NCBI GenBank assembly: GCA_002315715.1 | Contig: DCHY01000005.1 | Location: 20,008-62,196, forward strand | Length of the DNA stretch: 42,189 nt | Direction: 5' to 3' | Origin: Clostridiales bacterium UBA1740 | GTDB taxonomy: Bacteria > Bacillota > Clostridia > Oscillospirales > CAG-272 | Made by a program: the position numbers and the translations under genes | Notes under the pieces: model-generated | Database searches by the model: none | What the model saw: only the letters and a program-made list of their open reading frames with translations | What the model was told of the DNA's origin: nothing | Part shown: positions 1 through 7,925 of the stretch, piece by piece | Layout: each line of letters starts with the position of its first letter | Position numbering within the stretch: the first letter of the stretch is position 1

Positions 1-207
1 CGCGAGAAGGATCAAGCCCATGACGGGATTGCCGATGGTGTTCATAATCTCGGGAAAAATCATCGCCGAGAACGTGACGTAGGGAACGTAGTATAAAAAC
101 GAGCGCACCGTTTTGTTGGTGATAGGCTTTCGTAAAAGCATCATCGGAATGACGCGAATACCGACGGTCACCACCACGGCGCTTAATAAATAAAGGAAGT
201 AATTCAT
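1..207 (-). CDS. azlD: AzlD-family branched-chain amino acid transport subunit (partial, C-terminus outside the window)
   Basis: AzlD is the small membrane partner of AzlC; together they export branched-chain amino acids or related compounds across the cytoplasmic membrane (family knowledge). The 69 visible codons start MNYFLYLLSAVVVTVGIR and continue with a Y-V-P-Y-V-T-F-S-A-M segment, which fits the first two membrane helices of AzlD and its conserved mid-region. The ATG lies at 207-205 and overlaps the azlC stop in an ATGA junction, so the pair should be translationally coupled. The rest of the gene runs off the left edge. The call rests on the hydrophobic pattern plus the azlC neighbour. 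Confidence 0.85.
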   Translation of the reverse strand, partial: MNYFLYLLSAVVVTVGIRVIPMMLLRKPITNKTVRSFLYYVPYVTFSAMIFPEIMNTIGNPVMGLILLA

Positions 208-923
208 GCGTTTTCCTCCTCGTTTTTGATGGGGAACAAAATCGCAAACAACAGCGCAATCACGATAGTGACGATGACGGTGCGGATGCCCGACTGCGCT
301 GCCAAGCGCGGTATTTTCGACAGACCGTAACTGGCGCCCATGGTCAAAACGATGGGTATCCACAAAAACGGTTGTTTTTTGGCAGCCGGAACGATGGCGT
401 TGATAAACATACCGAGAAGGCTGATGGTAAACGCCGTAATCATAAAGGCGGGCAATACGTTTCCGATGAGGAAACCGACCGCCGTTCCGAGCGCCCAACC
501 CGGCATGGAAACCAACATCATGCCTCCGTAGAAGGATAAATTGACGGGGGTATCTCTTGTCACCGCCGCACTGAAAAGTTCGTCCGTCAAATCGAATCCG
601 ACGGCAAAGCGGCGCAACCCCAAAAGATTTTTATCGGCTTTTTGCCCCACGACGCAGGACATCAGTGCGTAACGGGCGTTGGCAATCGCTTCCATCAACA
701 TCATGGTGATAAGCGAGCCGCCCTCCGTAATTACGGTGAAAAAGGCAAATTCGCCCGCCGAGGCGTTGAGGCAAAGACTTGCCAAAACCGCTTCCCAAAT
801 GGAAAGACCCGCGTCCCCTGCCATAATGCCGAGGGTAAGGGCACAGGCAAAATACCCGATGGCGATGGGAATGCCGGCTTTCATGCCGAGGGTCAGTTCC
901 GTGTTTTTCGTTTTCGTTATCAT
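204..923 (-). CDS. azlC: AzlC-family branched-chain amino acid permease
   Basis: Larger subunit of the AzlCD exporter, an integral membrane protein of 239 residues, normal for the family. The N-terminal part contains G-I-P-I-A-I-G-Y-F and a C-L-N-A-S-A-G-E-F-A segment, both typical of AzlC, followed by several hydrophobic helices. I chose the ATG at 923 rather than the in-frame TTG at 935 because GGGGA sits about five bases before the ATG, while the TTG has no clear ribosome binding site. It is the first gene of a minus-strand operon with azlD and diverges from the TRIC gene at 1000. The exact substrate cannot be read from the sequence. Confidence 0.92.
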   Translation of the reverse strand: MITKTKNTELTLGMKAGIPIAIGYFACALTLGIMAGDAGLSIWEAVLASLCLNASAGEFAFFTVITEGGSLITMMLMEAIANARYALMSCVVGQKADKNLLGLRRFAVGFDLTDELFSAAVTRDTPVNLSFYGGMMLVSMPGWALGTAVGFLIGNVLPAFMITAFTISLLGMFINAIVPAAKKQPFLWIPIVLTMGASYGLSKIPRLAAQSGIRTVIVTIVIALLFAILFPIKNEEENA

Positions 924-952
924 AACAGTCCCCAAAACTCAAAGTTCAACAT

Positions 953-981
953 AGTGTATCACAATTTCGTCCGTTTGTAAA
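953..981 (-). promoter_or_regulatory. Probable sigma-A promoter of azlCD
   Basis: On the minus strand TTTACA (981-976) and TACACT (958-953) are separated by 17 bases, each close to consensus. The start of transcription would fall near 946, about 23 bases before the azlC ATG. It shares the short 64-base gap with the start of the divergent gene at 1000, for which I see no equally clear promoter. Confidence 0.5.
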
Positions 982-999
982 GAGAAAAAAGGAGATAGT

Positions 1000-1680
1000 A
1001 TGCCTATCGTTTCCATTTTGCAGTATGTTGCCGTTATTTCCGTTTCCGCCTCTGCCGCCCTTTTGGCGATTAAAAAGCGGATGGATATCGTCGGAAGCAT
1101 CGTCGTCGCCATGATTGCCTCCTTTGGAGGCGGCGTGATGCGCGACCTCTTGATTGGAAATATACCGGTTTCGTTTTTGGAACCGTCTTCCACCTCGCTG
1201 ATTCTATGCAGCTTCGGTGTGGTATTCATTCTTTTTCATATCGGTTTTATTCCCAAAGCCCGTGAAGGACTCATGAAAAGAACGCGGGAGTTTTGGTTCG
1301 ATTTAACCGACGCCGTCGGACTTGCGGCTTTCGCCGTAGCGGGTGCCGACGTGGCAAGAGCGATGGGAGAGAATGCCGCCGTGCAAATCTTCTGCGGTTG
1401 CATCACGGGCGTCGGCGGAGGCATTCTCCGTGACGTCGTCGCCGCCGAAATCCCTTTGATTTTCCGCAAACGCATCTATCTTTTGCCGGTCATTTTCGGC
1501 ACGGCGGCTTACGTTTGGCTGCAGAGTGCTGTGTCTGTCGCCGTTGCCGTTTCGGTCGGCATGGCAATCATCGTCGGATTCCGCATTTTGGCGATATTAT
1601 ACAAATGGGATTTGCCAACGCCCCTGCCGCGGGAAAAGAGAAAAGAAGATGAAGAGAAAAAGGAGAAACAAACCGTATGA
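1000..1680 (+). CDS. TRIC / UPF0126 family membrane protein (YicG-like)
   Basis: A 226-residue membrane protein of the bacterial trimeric intracellular cation channel family (UPF0126). Two copies of the diagnostic glycine motif are visible: GGGVMRD at residues 43-49 and GGGILRD at 139-145, each followed by a short I-P segment, which gives the family's internal duplication. Members form trimeric channels; E. coli YicG has been linked to glycine uptake, so the transported species here is not certain. AAGGAGATAG lies just before the ATG. The tail is lysine/glutamate rich. The stop overlaps the next start (ATGA at 1677), so it is co-translated with the phosphatase gene. Confidence 0.9.
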   Translation: MPIVSILQYVAVISVSASAALLAIKKRMDIVGSIVVAMIASFGGGVMRDLLIGNIPVSFLEPSSTSLILCSFGVVFILFHIGFIPKAREGLMKRTREFWFDLTDAVGLAAFAVAGADVARAMGENAAVQIFCGCITGVGGGILRDVVAAEIPLIFRKRIYLLPVIFGTAAYVWLQSAVSVAVAVSVGMAIIVGFRILAILYKWDLPTPLPREKRKEDEEKKEKQTV

Positions 1681-2378
1681 AAATCGTATTCGTCAGACAC
1701 GGACACCCCGATTACGAAAACGATACCATCACCGAACTCGGAAAAAAACAGGCAGAGGCGGCGTCTTTGATACTCGCTTGCTATCCCTTTACGAGGATTT
1801 TTGCGTCCACCTGCGGCAGAGCCGTCAAAACGGCGTCGTATACCGCCGACAAACTCGGCTTGCCGATCGAGATGCTTCCGTTCATGCGCGAGATATCCTG
1901 GAAGCCCGACGATATCACCGAGGAAGAGAAGGCGGACGACCGTTTTCACCCTTGGCGTATGGCGGACAGCATCAAAGAACAAGGCATCAACCTTTTGACT
2001 TACGATTACGAGCACGACGCCGTATATCAACGCTCCAAGATCCCCGCCTGCGAGAAAACCGTCTGCGAGGGACTCGACGCGCTCCTCGAAACCCTCGGGT
2101 ATAAGAGGGAAGGCATCGGCTATCGCTGTCTGCGTGAAAACGAAGAAACGGTGGCGCTTTTCTCCCACGCGGGTTCTTCTTCCTGCGCGCTGGCACATCT
2201 TTTGGCATTGCCGCTCCCATACGTTTTTTGCCATTATTCTCTGGACTTTGCCGGCATCACCGAGGTGGAATTGAAGAGTGAAGCGGGCGCTTTCGTCGTC
2301 CCTCACGTCACACTTTGGAACGAACACCGTCATTCGGATGCCCTAAAGGAGCAGACGGAAAACTTTCTCGGGAACTGA
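1677..2378 (+). CDS. Histidine phosphatase family protein (phosphoglycerate mutase-like)
   Basis: A 233-residue cytoplasmic phosphatase. The RHG motif with the phospho-accepting histidine is at residues 7-9 and the second catalytic histidine is in F-S-H-A-G near residue 164. Between them is a long acidic insertion with many charged residues. The histidine phosphatase superfamily acts on small phosphorylated metabolites or phosphoproteins, and the sequence does not tell which. It overlaps the TRIC gene by four bases and is followed by a strong terminator at 2417, so the two genes form one transcript. Nothing suggests a link to glycolysis. Confidence 0.88.
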   Translation: MKIVFVRHGHPDYENDTITELGKKQAEAASLILACYPFTRIFASTCGRAVKTASYTADKLGLPIEMLPFMREISWKPDDITEEEKADDRFHPWRMADSIKEQGINLLTYDYEHDAVYQRSKIPACEKTVCEGLDALLETLGYKREGIGYRCLRENEETVALFSHAGSSSCALAHLLALPLPYVFCHYSLDFAGITEVELKSEAGAFVVPHVTLWNEHRHSDALKEQTENFLGN

Positions 2379-2416
2379 TTTTCCCTTAAAAATGCCACCG
2401 AAAACCGATTCGTACG

Positions 2417-2452
2417 GACGCCGCCTTGAATTTTTGAGCGGCGTCTTTTTTT
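2417..2452 (+). terminator. Intrinsic terminator after the histidine phosphatase gene
   Basis: GACGCCGC (2417-2424) pairs perfectly with GCGGCGTC (2438-2445), followed by seven T residues. This closes the 1000-2378 operon. Confidence 0.92.
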
Positions 2453-2537
2453 GTTAATTTTTACTAAATGATTGCATGTTTTTTTGTTCAATCCGCTTTT
2501 TTATTTATAAAAATGCCGAAAAAAGACAAAACGCCCG

Positions 2538-2566
2538 TTGACTCTTAAAATAAAGTATTGTATGAT
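2538..2566 (+). promoter_or_regulatory. Strong sigma-A promoter of the solute-binding lipoprotein gene
   Basis: TTGACT (2538-2543), a 17-base spacer and TATGAT (2561-2566), one mismatch from consensus in each box. The predicted start is near 2573, giving an untranslated leader of about 127 bases before the ATG at 2700. Confidence 0.88.
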
Positions 2567-2579
2567 TAAGCCGTATCTT

Positions 2580-2680
2580 AGGCGGGAAATGCTTTTCGCC
2601 TATACTTGCAAATCGGAACGGAGAAAAGCCGTTCTGCAAGTTCCCCGTCCGAAGGGGGAAAAGATAGTTCTTCGGAAGAA
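2580..2680 (+). promoter_or_regulatory. Folded 5' leader of unknown function (four consecutive hairpins)
   Basis: Four stem-loops follow one another between the predicted transcription start and the ribosome binding site. Stem 1 pairs AGGCG (2580-2584) with CGCCT (2597-2601) and extends inward. Stem 2 pairs ACTTGCA (2604-2610) with TGCAAGT (2635-2641) and GAACGG (2616-2621) with CCGTTC (2629-2634). Stem 3 pairs TTCCCC (2641-2646) with GGGGAA (2655-2660). Stem 4 pairs TTCTTC with GAAGAA (2668-2680). No T tract follows, so it is not a terminator. I do not recognise a known riboswitch class. mRNA stabilisation or ligand or protein binding are possible. Confidence 0.5.
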
Positions 2681-2699
2681 ATAAGAAAGGTGAAAAACA

Positions 2700-4502
2700 A
2701 TGAAAAAAACCCTCTCCTTACTCCTCGTTTTGTTGTTGGTTTTTGCTTGTCTTGCCATGATGGGCGCTTCTTGTGGAAAGAATCCCTCCGGCGACAACGG
2801 CGGAAACAACAATAACCAGGGCACCACCGGCGGCAACGGTTCCGGCACCGGCGAAGGCGGAAAAGACGACGGCGGCAATACGCCTCCTACGATCGTTCCC
2901 GGCGAAACCGTCGAGTCCGACGTTGAGTGCGTCAACTCCGCTTGGACTGACAGCGAACTCGTCATCATGAACATCAACGACTGGTCTCAGAAACGTGAAC
3001 TTACGGCAGGCGGCCGTGCTTACGTTTCCGGTCGTAACGACTACACCGTAGAAAGTGCACACGCAACCAACCAGCTTCTCAAAAAGGTTATTCAGAGAAA
3101 CTCCGACGCTGCCGCATACGCTAACGTTTCTTTGGCGTACAGCTACACCGCCGAGACTTCCGGTTGGGGTTCCGCGTACCAGACCATCGGTGAAAACATC
3201 GCTTCCGGTGTTTCGGGTATGCCCGACGTTTACTACGATTCCGTTTACGACATGGTAGCGGCTTCGATCAAAGGTTATTTCCTCAACGTCCTCGGCAATG
3301 AGTACTACCACGGCGCCGACGAAACGCCCGCTGCCGGTTACAACCGCGATTACATGGACGTTATGACTTTCTCGACGAAAGCAGAATACCTCATCGCTTC
3401 CGACTATTCCGTCGATATCTCCCGTAGCTTCTTCGTTCTTCCCGTCAACATGAACATCTTGACCGAAAAAGCAGGTCTCGTTGTGGACGACCGTACCGGC
3501 GACCTCGTTATCGACGTTGACGACTTCTTTGACGTCATCGATAAAGAAGACTGGACTTGGGACTTCATCGCACAGCTCTGCGAAGCCGTTAAAGTAGAAT
3601 CGGCTCCCGGCGAATACGACATCACCGGCGGTATCGTCGGTATGGCAATCGACGGTAAAGCAGGTCTTGCTGCGGCAGGTCTTTGCTACGCATCCGAACT
3701 TCAGATTATCACCCGTACGATTGACGAAGTGACCGGTGAATACGTTTATACGTATGAAACCGAAGGTGCAGCTCTTTCGAGCGTTGCCGTTCCTCTTGCC
3801 AACAGTATCAAACTGACCGACGGTTTCGTTTTGAACATGTCCGATAACGGTTATTCTTCTTCCACCGAAGCTATCGCAAACGCCTTCTCCGAAGGTCACG
3901 CCCTTATCGGTAACGTTATCCTTCTCGGTGCCATCGAGCAGGACGTTTACCGTTCGATGTGGGATGAAGAAAACGACAGACTTGGTTTCGTCTGCGCTCC
4001 CATGCCTCTGTATCATAAGGGCACGGCCGACGCTTGGACCTACCACACCGTCGTTCACAACCTTGCAAAAGTCTTCGGTGTTGTCACCACCGTAAAACGT
4101 ACGGAAGGCAAACTCGACCGTATTCTTGCATTCCTTGACTATGCTTCCACTCACTCCACCGAAATTCTTGATGAATTCTATCAGTGGACGATCCTTTACG
4201 ATGCGGCTAACGGTGACGAGCATAACGTCAGATACCTCACCAACATGAAATCCAAGATGGAATACAACTTGGATAAGACCGTTGACGACGCACTCGGTTG
4301 TGTCGGTAGCGATTACTTCACCAGTGAGCAGAGCTTCTATGCCAACACCTGGCACAAGCTTCTTCGTGACGGTGAAAAAGGCACCGCGGATGACGGCTTC
4401 GGTATCGGCGCCGGTATCGTTGGTCTTTACACCGGTCTTTACGAAGTAAAGCAGAACGCTGTAGTAGCCCTTCAGCAGCGCTTCGTTGAAGTATCCAAAT
4501 AA
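2700..4502 (+). CDS. Extracellular solute-binding lipoprotein (ABC-transporter type, orphan)
   Basis: A 600-residue exported protein. It starts with a lysine pair, a long leucine-rich hydrophobic stretch and M-G-A-S-C, which gives a lipobox with Cys25 as the probable lipidated residue. A glycine/asparagine-rich linker (about residues 28-65) follows, then a large domain whose C-terminal half has the pattern of family 1 (sugar-type) solute-binding proteins, including G-H-A-L-I-G-N-V and a following C-A-P-M-P-L. It would sit on the outer face of the membrane and bind an oligosaccharide or similar solute (inference). No permease or ATPase gene is adjacent. AAGAAAGGTG precedes the ATG, and terminators at 4515 and 4553 follow. 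Confidence 0.8.
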   Translation: MKKTLSLLLVLLLVFACLAMMGASCGKNPSGDNGGNNNNQGTTGGNGSGTGEGGKDDGGNTPPTIVPGETVESDVECVNSAWTDSELVIMNINDWSQKRELTAGGRAYVSGRNDYTVESAHATNQLLKKVIQRNSDAAAYANVSLAYSYTAETSGWGSAYQTIGENIASGVSGMPDVYYDSVYDMVAASIKGYFLNVLGNEYYHGADETPAAGYNRDYMDVMTFSTKAEYLIASDYSVDISRSFFVLPVNMNILTEKAGLVVDDRTGDLVIDVDDFFDVIDKEDWTWDFIAQLCEAVKVESAPGEYDITGGIVGMAIDGKAGLAAAGLCYASELQIITRTIDEVTGEYVYTYETEGAALSSVAVPLANSIKLTDGFVLNMSDNGYSSSTEAIANAFSEGHALIGNVILLGAIEQDVYRSMWDEENDRLGFVCAPMPLYHKGTADAWTYHTVVHNLAKVFGVVTTVKRTEGKLDRILAFLDYASTHSTEILDEFYQWTILYDAANGDEHNVRYLTNMKSKMEYNLDKTVDDALGCVGSDYFTSEQSFYANTWHKLLRDGEKGTADDGFGIGAGIVGLYTGLYEVKQNAVVALQQRFVEVSK

Positions 4503-4514
4503 TGCGAAATACCC

Positions 4515-4547
4515 AAGCAGAGCCGAGTCATCGGCTCTGCTTTTTTG
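4515..4547 (+). terminator. Intrinsic terminator of the solute-binding protein gene
   Basis: A perfect ten-pair stem, GCAGAGCCGA (4517-4526) with TCGGCTCTGC (4531-4540), loop GTCA, then six T residues. It begins about a dozen bases after the stop codon. Confidence 0.93.
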
Positions 4548-4552
4548 CAAAC

Positions 4553-4585
4553 AAAAAGGAAACGGGAAATCCGTTTCCTTTTTTA
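4553..4585. terminator. Bidirectional terminator between the lipoprotein gene and glnN
   Basis: GGAAACGG (4558-4565) pairs with CCGTTTCC (4571-4578). Five A residues precede it and seven T residues follow, so it can stop transcription from both sides. It is the likely end of the minus-strand glutamine synthetase transcript and a backup for the plus-strand one. Confidence 0.85.
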
Positions 4586-4598
4586 TTTAGGAAGAAAA

Positions 4599-6692
4599 TC
4601 AAACGCGGAAGGTCAAATCTCCGTAGGTGGGCATCGGCCAATACGAACGGGCGGTCAACCCTTCCGCGGCGTCCACCGCGATGCGCAAAGCATCCATGGC
4701 GGGGATAACGCGGTCGCGTTCAAAATAGCAGCGGCGTTCTTCGTCTTCGATGCCGAAGACCGCGGTCTCTTCGACCTTCAAGTCGTGAACGGCAGAATAG
4801 ATGCGGCTTTCCAAGGTGGAGAGTTTGGCAATCAAATCCTTTTCGACAGAGGTGTCAACCCCCTCCATCATAGTCTTGGCTTGGAGCGTGTTGGCAAGGT
4901 CGCCGATGTATGCACAAACCGCCGGGATAATATCGCGCAGCGTCATTTCAATCATCGTCCGCGCCTCGATGGCAATCACCTTGCGGTAATTTTCAAAGAG
5001 AATTTCGCGGCGCGAGAACATTTCGTTTTCGCTCATGACACCGAATTTCTTGAAGAGTTCGACGTTCTTTTTGTCGGCAAAGCGGGCAAAAGCGTCGGGT
5101 GCCGTACGCAAGCAGAGAAGACCTCTTTCCTTGGCTTCCGTCTCCCAATCTTTGCTGTAACTGTTGCCGGAGAAGATGATGCGGCGATGTTCTTTGAAGG
5201 TGGCAGCGAGCAGCGTATCAAGCGCCGCGTCAAAGTCGTCTGCTTTTTCGAGTACGTCGGCAAAATCGGCAAAAGACTTTGCCACCGCCGTGTTGATTAC
5301 GATATTGGCAAGGGCGCAGTTTTGCGACGAGCCGACCATACGGAATTCAAATTTGTTGCCGGTAAAGGCAAAGGGCGACGTGCGGTTGCGGTCCGTCTTG
5401 TCCTTCTTGATGGCGGCGACGGTGTCGATACCGAGCGACATAAACTGCGTGTCGTGCTTCTCATACGGTGTGCCGTCGGCAATAGCGTTGACGATGGCTT
5501 CGAGTTCTTCACCGAGGAAGACCGAGATGATCGTGGGGGGCGCTTCGTTTCCGCCGAGACGGCGATCGTTGCCGGCAGAGGAGGCGGAAATGCGGAGCAG
5601 GTCCTGATAGTCGTCAACCGCCTTGAGAACCGCGGCGAGAACCAAAAGAAACTGTTTGTTGTTTTCGGGGGATTTGCCGGGCTTCAAAAGATTGATGCCG
5701 GTATCGGTACCGATGGACCAGTTGTTGTGTTTGCCGGAACCGTTGATGCCCGAAAAAGGCTTTTCGGAAAGCAGGCATTCCATGCCGTACTTCGGCGCGA
5801 TTTTCTTCATCAGTTCCATCGTCAGAAGGTTTTGGTCGATGGCGGTATTGGCGGAGGTGTAAACCGGCGCCAACTCGTGCTGTGCCGGTGCCGTCTCGTT
5901 GTGTTTGGTCTTGGCACAGATGCCGAGGGTCCAAAGTTCACGGTCAAGTTCACTCATAAACGCGCTGACACGGGGACGAAGCGCACCGAAATAGTGGTCG
6001 TCGAGTTCCTGTCCCTTGACGGCAGGCGCACCGAAGAGGGTTCGTCCGCAGTAGTAAAGGTCAAGGCGCTTTTTATAATCTTTTTCGTCAATCAGAAAAT
6101 ATTCCTGCTCGGGACCTACGTAGGTCAAAACGCGCTTGGCGTCGATGCCGAACAGCTTGGTAATGCGCAAAGCCTCGCGGTTGATGGCGGCAATAGAGCG
6201 CAAAAGCGGCGTCTTGGAGTCAAGCGAGTCGCCGGTATACGAGCAGAAAACTGTGGGGATATACAAGGAACCGTCCTTCACAAACGCGTACGACGCCGGG
6301 TCCCACGAGGTGTATCCGCGCGCTTCGAACGTGGCGCGAAGACCGCCCGACGGGAAGGAGGAAGCATCCGGCTCTCCTCGTATCAGTTCTTTTCCGGAGA
6401 ATTCCATAATGCCTTTGCCCGAGCCCGTGGGGACAAGGAACGATTCGTGTTTTTCCGCCGTCACGCCGTTGAGGGGCTGGAACCAATGGGTGTAGTGCGT
6501 GGCACCGAGTTCAATGGCCCATTCTTTCATGACGGAGGCTACGGTATCGGCGATTCCCGCGTCCAGCTCGGAGCCGGCGTCAATGGTTTCAAGAAGAGAA
6601 GCGGCAACGTCTTTCGGAAGACGTTTTTTCATCACTTCTTCGTTGAAAACGTGAGAACCGAAGAGTTCCGGAATTGAAATGTTGTTTTCCAT
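4599..6692 (-). CDS. glnN: Glutamine synthetase, type III
   Basis: Makes glutamine from glutamate and ammonia with ATP, the main ammonia-assimilating step in the cytoplasm. At 697 residues it has the length of GSIII rather than the 440-470 residues of GSI. GSIII signatures are present: an N-terminal segment with H-V-F-N-E, the T-H-Y-T-H-W-F-Q-P-L stretch near residues 84-93, and N-G-S-G-K-H-N-N-W in the ATP/glutamate site region. The ATG at 6692 follows GAGGAC at good spacing. It is a single-gene transcript with its own promoter (6729-6757). No nitrogen regulatory gene (PII, TnrA/GlnR type) is nearby. Confidence 0.97.
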   Translation of the reverse strand: MENNISIPELFGSHVFNEEVMKKRLPKDVAASLLETIDAGSELDAGIADTVASVMKEWAIELGATHYTHWFQPLNGVTAEKHESFLVPTGSGKGIMEFSGKELIRGEPDASSFPSGGLRATFEARGYTSWDPASYAFVKDGSLYIPTVFCSYTGDSLDSKTPLLRSIAAINREALRITKLFGIDAKRVLTYVGPEQEYFLIDEKDYKKRLDLYYCGRTLFGAPAVKGQELDDHYFGALRPRVSAFMSELDRELWTLGICAKTKHNETAPAQHELAPVYTSANTAIDQNLLTMELMKKIAPKYGMECLLSEKPFSGINGSGKHNNWSIGTDTGINLLKPGKSPENNKQFLLVLAAVLKAVDDYQDLLRISASSAGNDRRLGGNEAPPTIISVFLGEELEAIVNAIADGTPYEKHDTQFMSLGIDTVAAIKKDKTDRNRTSPFAFTGNKFEFRMVGSSQNCALANIVINTAVAKSFADFADVLEKADDFDAALDTLLAATFKEHRRIIFSGNSYSKDWETEAKERGLLCLRTAPDAFARFADKKNVELFKKFGVMSENEMFSRREILFENYRKVIAIEARTMIEMTLRDIIPAVCAYIGDLANTLQAKTMMEGVDTSVEKDLIAKLSTLESRIYSAVHDLKVEETAVFGIEDEERRCYFERDRVIPAMDALRIAVDAAEGLTARSYWPMPTYGDLTFRV

Positions 6693-6728
6693 AATTTTGT
6701 CCTCAAACTTCGGGAATAATAATATTTG

Positions 6729-6757
6729 ATTTTAACATACGGGTATGCACTTGTCAA
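6729..6757 (-). promoter_or_regulatory. Sigma-A promoter of glnN
   Basis: On the minus strand a perfect TTGACA (6757-6752), 17 bases, then TAAAAT (6734-6729). Transcription would start near 6722, about 30 bases before the glnN ATG. The remaining gap up to 6860 shows nothing I can name. Confidence 0.87.
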
Positions 6758-6860
6758 GAAAAAACGGAAGAGTCGTGTCAAAATCACGAAAAAACGCAGA
6801 AAAAAGAAGAGATTTGTCCTATAAATGCATACGATTTGGGCATTTTCTTCTCAAAAACTC

Positions 6861-6888
6861 TTGCAACTCGCCAAAAAAGCGGTATAAT
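6861..6888 (+). promoter_or_regulatory. Sigma-A promoter of the TPP riboswitch-thiT transcript
   Basis: TTGCAA (6861-6866), a 16-base spacer and a perfect TATAAT (6883-6888). The start would be near 6895, immediately before the riboswitch. Confidence 0.85.
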
Positions 6889-6903
6889 AAAGAAAACCGA
6901 ATA

Positions 6904-6987
6904 TATCGGGGGTGCCGCAAGGCTGAGATGGGACAACGTCCCGAACCCTTATAACCTGATACGGATCATGCCGTCGGAGGGAGATTT
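6904..6987 (+). promoter_or_regulatory. TPP riboswitch (THI element)
   Basis: The aptamer carries the invariant elements of the thiamine pyrophosphate class: GGGGTGCCGCAAGGCTGAGA in the first half, then GAACCC, then ACCTGAT, GGATCATGCCG and GGAGGGA. Binding of TPP is expected to let the terminator at 6993 form and so switch off thiT when thiamine is plentiful (established for the class). The distance to the terminator hairpin is only a few bases. Confidence 0.96.
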
Positions 6988-6992
6988 CCAAA

Positions 6993-7030
6993 GAACCGCA
7001 CAGAATCCGATATGTGCGGTTCATTTTTTT
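6993..7030 (+). terminator. Riboswitch expression platform: intrinsic terminator before thiT
   Basis: GAACCGCAC (6993-7001) pairs perfectly with GTGCGGTTC (7014-7022), followed by A and seven T residues. It lies between the TPP aptamer and the thiT ribosome binding site (GGAGGTG at 7034-7040), so control is by premature termination rather than by masking the ribosome binding site. Confidence 0.9.
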
Positions 7031-7043
7031 ATCGGAGGTGTCT

Positions 7044-7877
7044 ATGAACACAAAACAGAGCACGGGATTTTCGAGAATTCCCGGCTTATCCAAAACGCGC
7101 GTGCTGACCGAGTGCGCCATGATGGTGGCACTCGCCACCGTTCTCAGTCTTTTGAAAATCGCCGAAATGCCGGCGGGCGGTTCGGTCACGGCTGCCGCCA
7201 TGCTTCCCATCGTCCTTCTTTCTTACCGCCACGGCACGAAGGTCGGACTGTCTTCGGCATTCGTCTTTGCCGCGCTGCAGGCACTGCTCGGCATGAAGAA
7301 TTTCTCTTACGTTTCGGGCTGGCAGTCCGTCTTGGCGGTTCTTTTTCTGGATTATCTTTTGGCATACGTGACAGTAGGCCTTGCCGGCATTTTGAAAGAC
7401 CGCAAAAATCCCGCCGCAAGTATGGCGGTCGGCACCGTTTTCGTTTGTTTCCTTCGCTATCTTTGCGCCACGGTTTCGGGCGCCGTCATTTGGGTAGAGT
7501 GCGCCGTAGCCCTGCCAAACGCCGCCGCTTGGACCTACTCGTTGGCATACAACGCCGCCTATATGATTCCCGAAACCCTCGTCAATGCCATCGCCGTATT
7601 CTACGTCGGCTCGGTTTTGAATTTTGAAAACGCCGAGGTTCGTCCCCTCACGAAAACCGCAAAAAAGACCGGCGTTCCTTATTTGGCAATCGGTTCGCTT
7701 TTGGCAGTTCTCGCTTTGATTTTCGACGTTGTCACGCTGTTTTTGCATATCCAAACCGAGGACGGCTTTGCTCTTTCCGCGTTGAGGGAAGCGCCGGTTT
7801 CGGCGCTCGTCATCGTCAGCGCCGTCGGCGTTGCCGCCTACGTCTTTGGATTCTTCTTGGAGAAAAAGGCGAAATAA
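7044..7877 (+). CDS. thiT: Thiamine transporter ThiT (ECF substrate-binding component)
   Basis: S component of an energy-coupling-factor transporter that captures thiamine at the membrane; the shared EcfA/EcfA'/EcfT module is not in this window. The first 190 or so residues match ThiT: E-C-A-M-M-V-A-L-A at the start of helix 1, M-P-A-G-G-S-V-T, a loop with Y-V-S-G-W-Q and F-L-D-Y. The TPP riboswitch upstream supports the substrate. At 277 residues it is longer than typical ThiT: about 80 extra C-terminal residues add two hydrophobic segments and end in a basic tail. I chose the ATG at 7044 because GGAGGTG precedes it; an upstream GTG falls inside the terminator stem. Confidence 0.93.
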   Translation: MNTKQSTGFSRIPGLSKTRVLTECAMMVALATVLSLLKIAEMPAGGSVTAAAMLPIVLLSYRHGTKVGLSSAFVFAALQALLGMKNFSYVSGWQSVLAVLFLDYLLAYVTVGLAGILKDRKNPAASMAVGTVFVCFLRYLCATVSGAVIWVECAVALPNAAAWTYSLAYNAAYMIPETLVNAIAVFYVGSVLNFENAEVRPLTKTAKKTGVPYLAIGSLLAVLALIFDVVTLFLHIQTEDGFALSALREAPVSALVIVSAVGVAAYVFGFFLEKKAK

Positions 7878-7888
7878 AAACGAATAAC

Positions 7889-7920
7889 AAAAACGGAGAC
7901 CGAAAGGCCTCCGTTTTTTT
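7889..7920. terminator. Bidirectional terminator between thiT and the convergent membrane-protein gene
   Basis: AAAACGGAG and CTCCGTTTT form an extended stem closed by a small GAAA-containing loop, with A residues before and T residues after. It serves thiT on the plus strand and the 7926-8552 gene on the minus strand. Confidence 0.87.
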
Positions 7921-7925
7921 ACCTA

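Noticed and set aside
4545..6677. Plus-strand open frame of about 710 residues opposite glnN
   Set aside because: It is an antisense shadow of glutamine synthetase. It has no ribosome binding site, begins inside a terminator region and has no recognisable domain.
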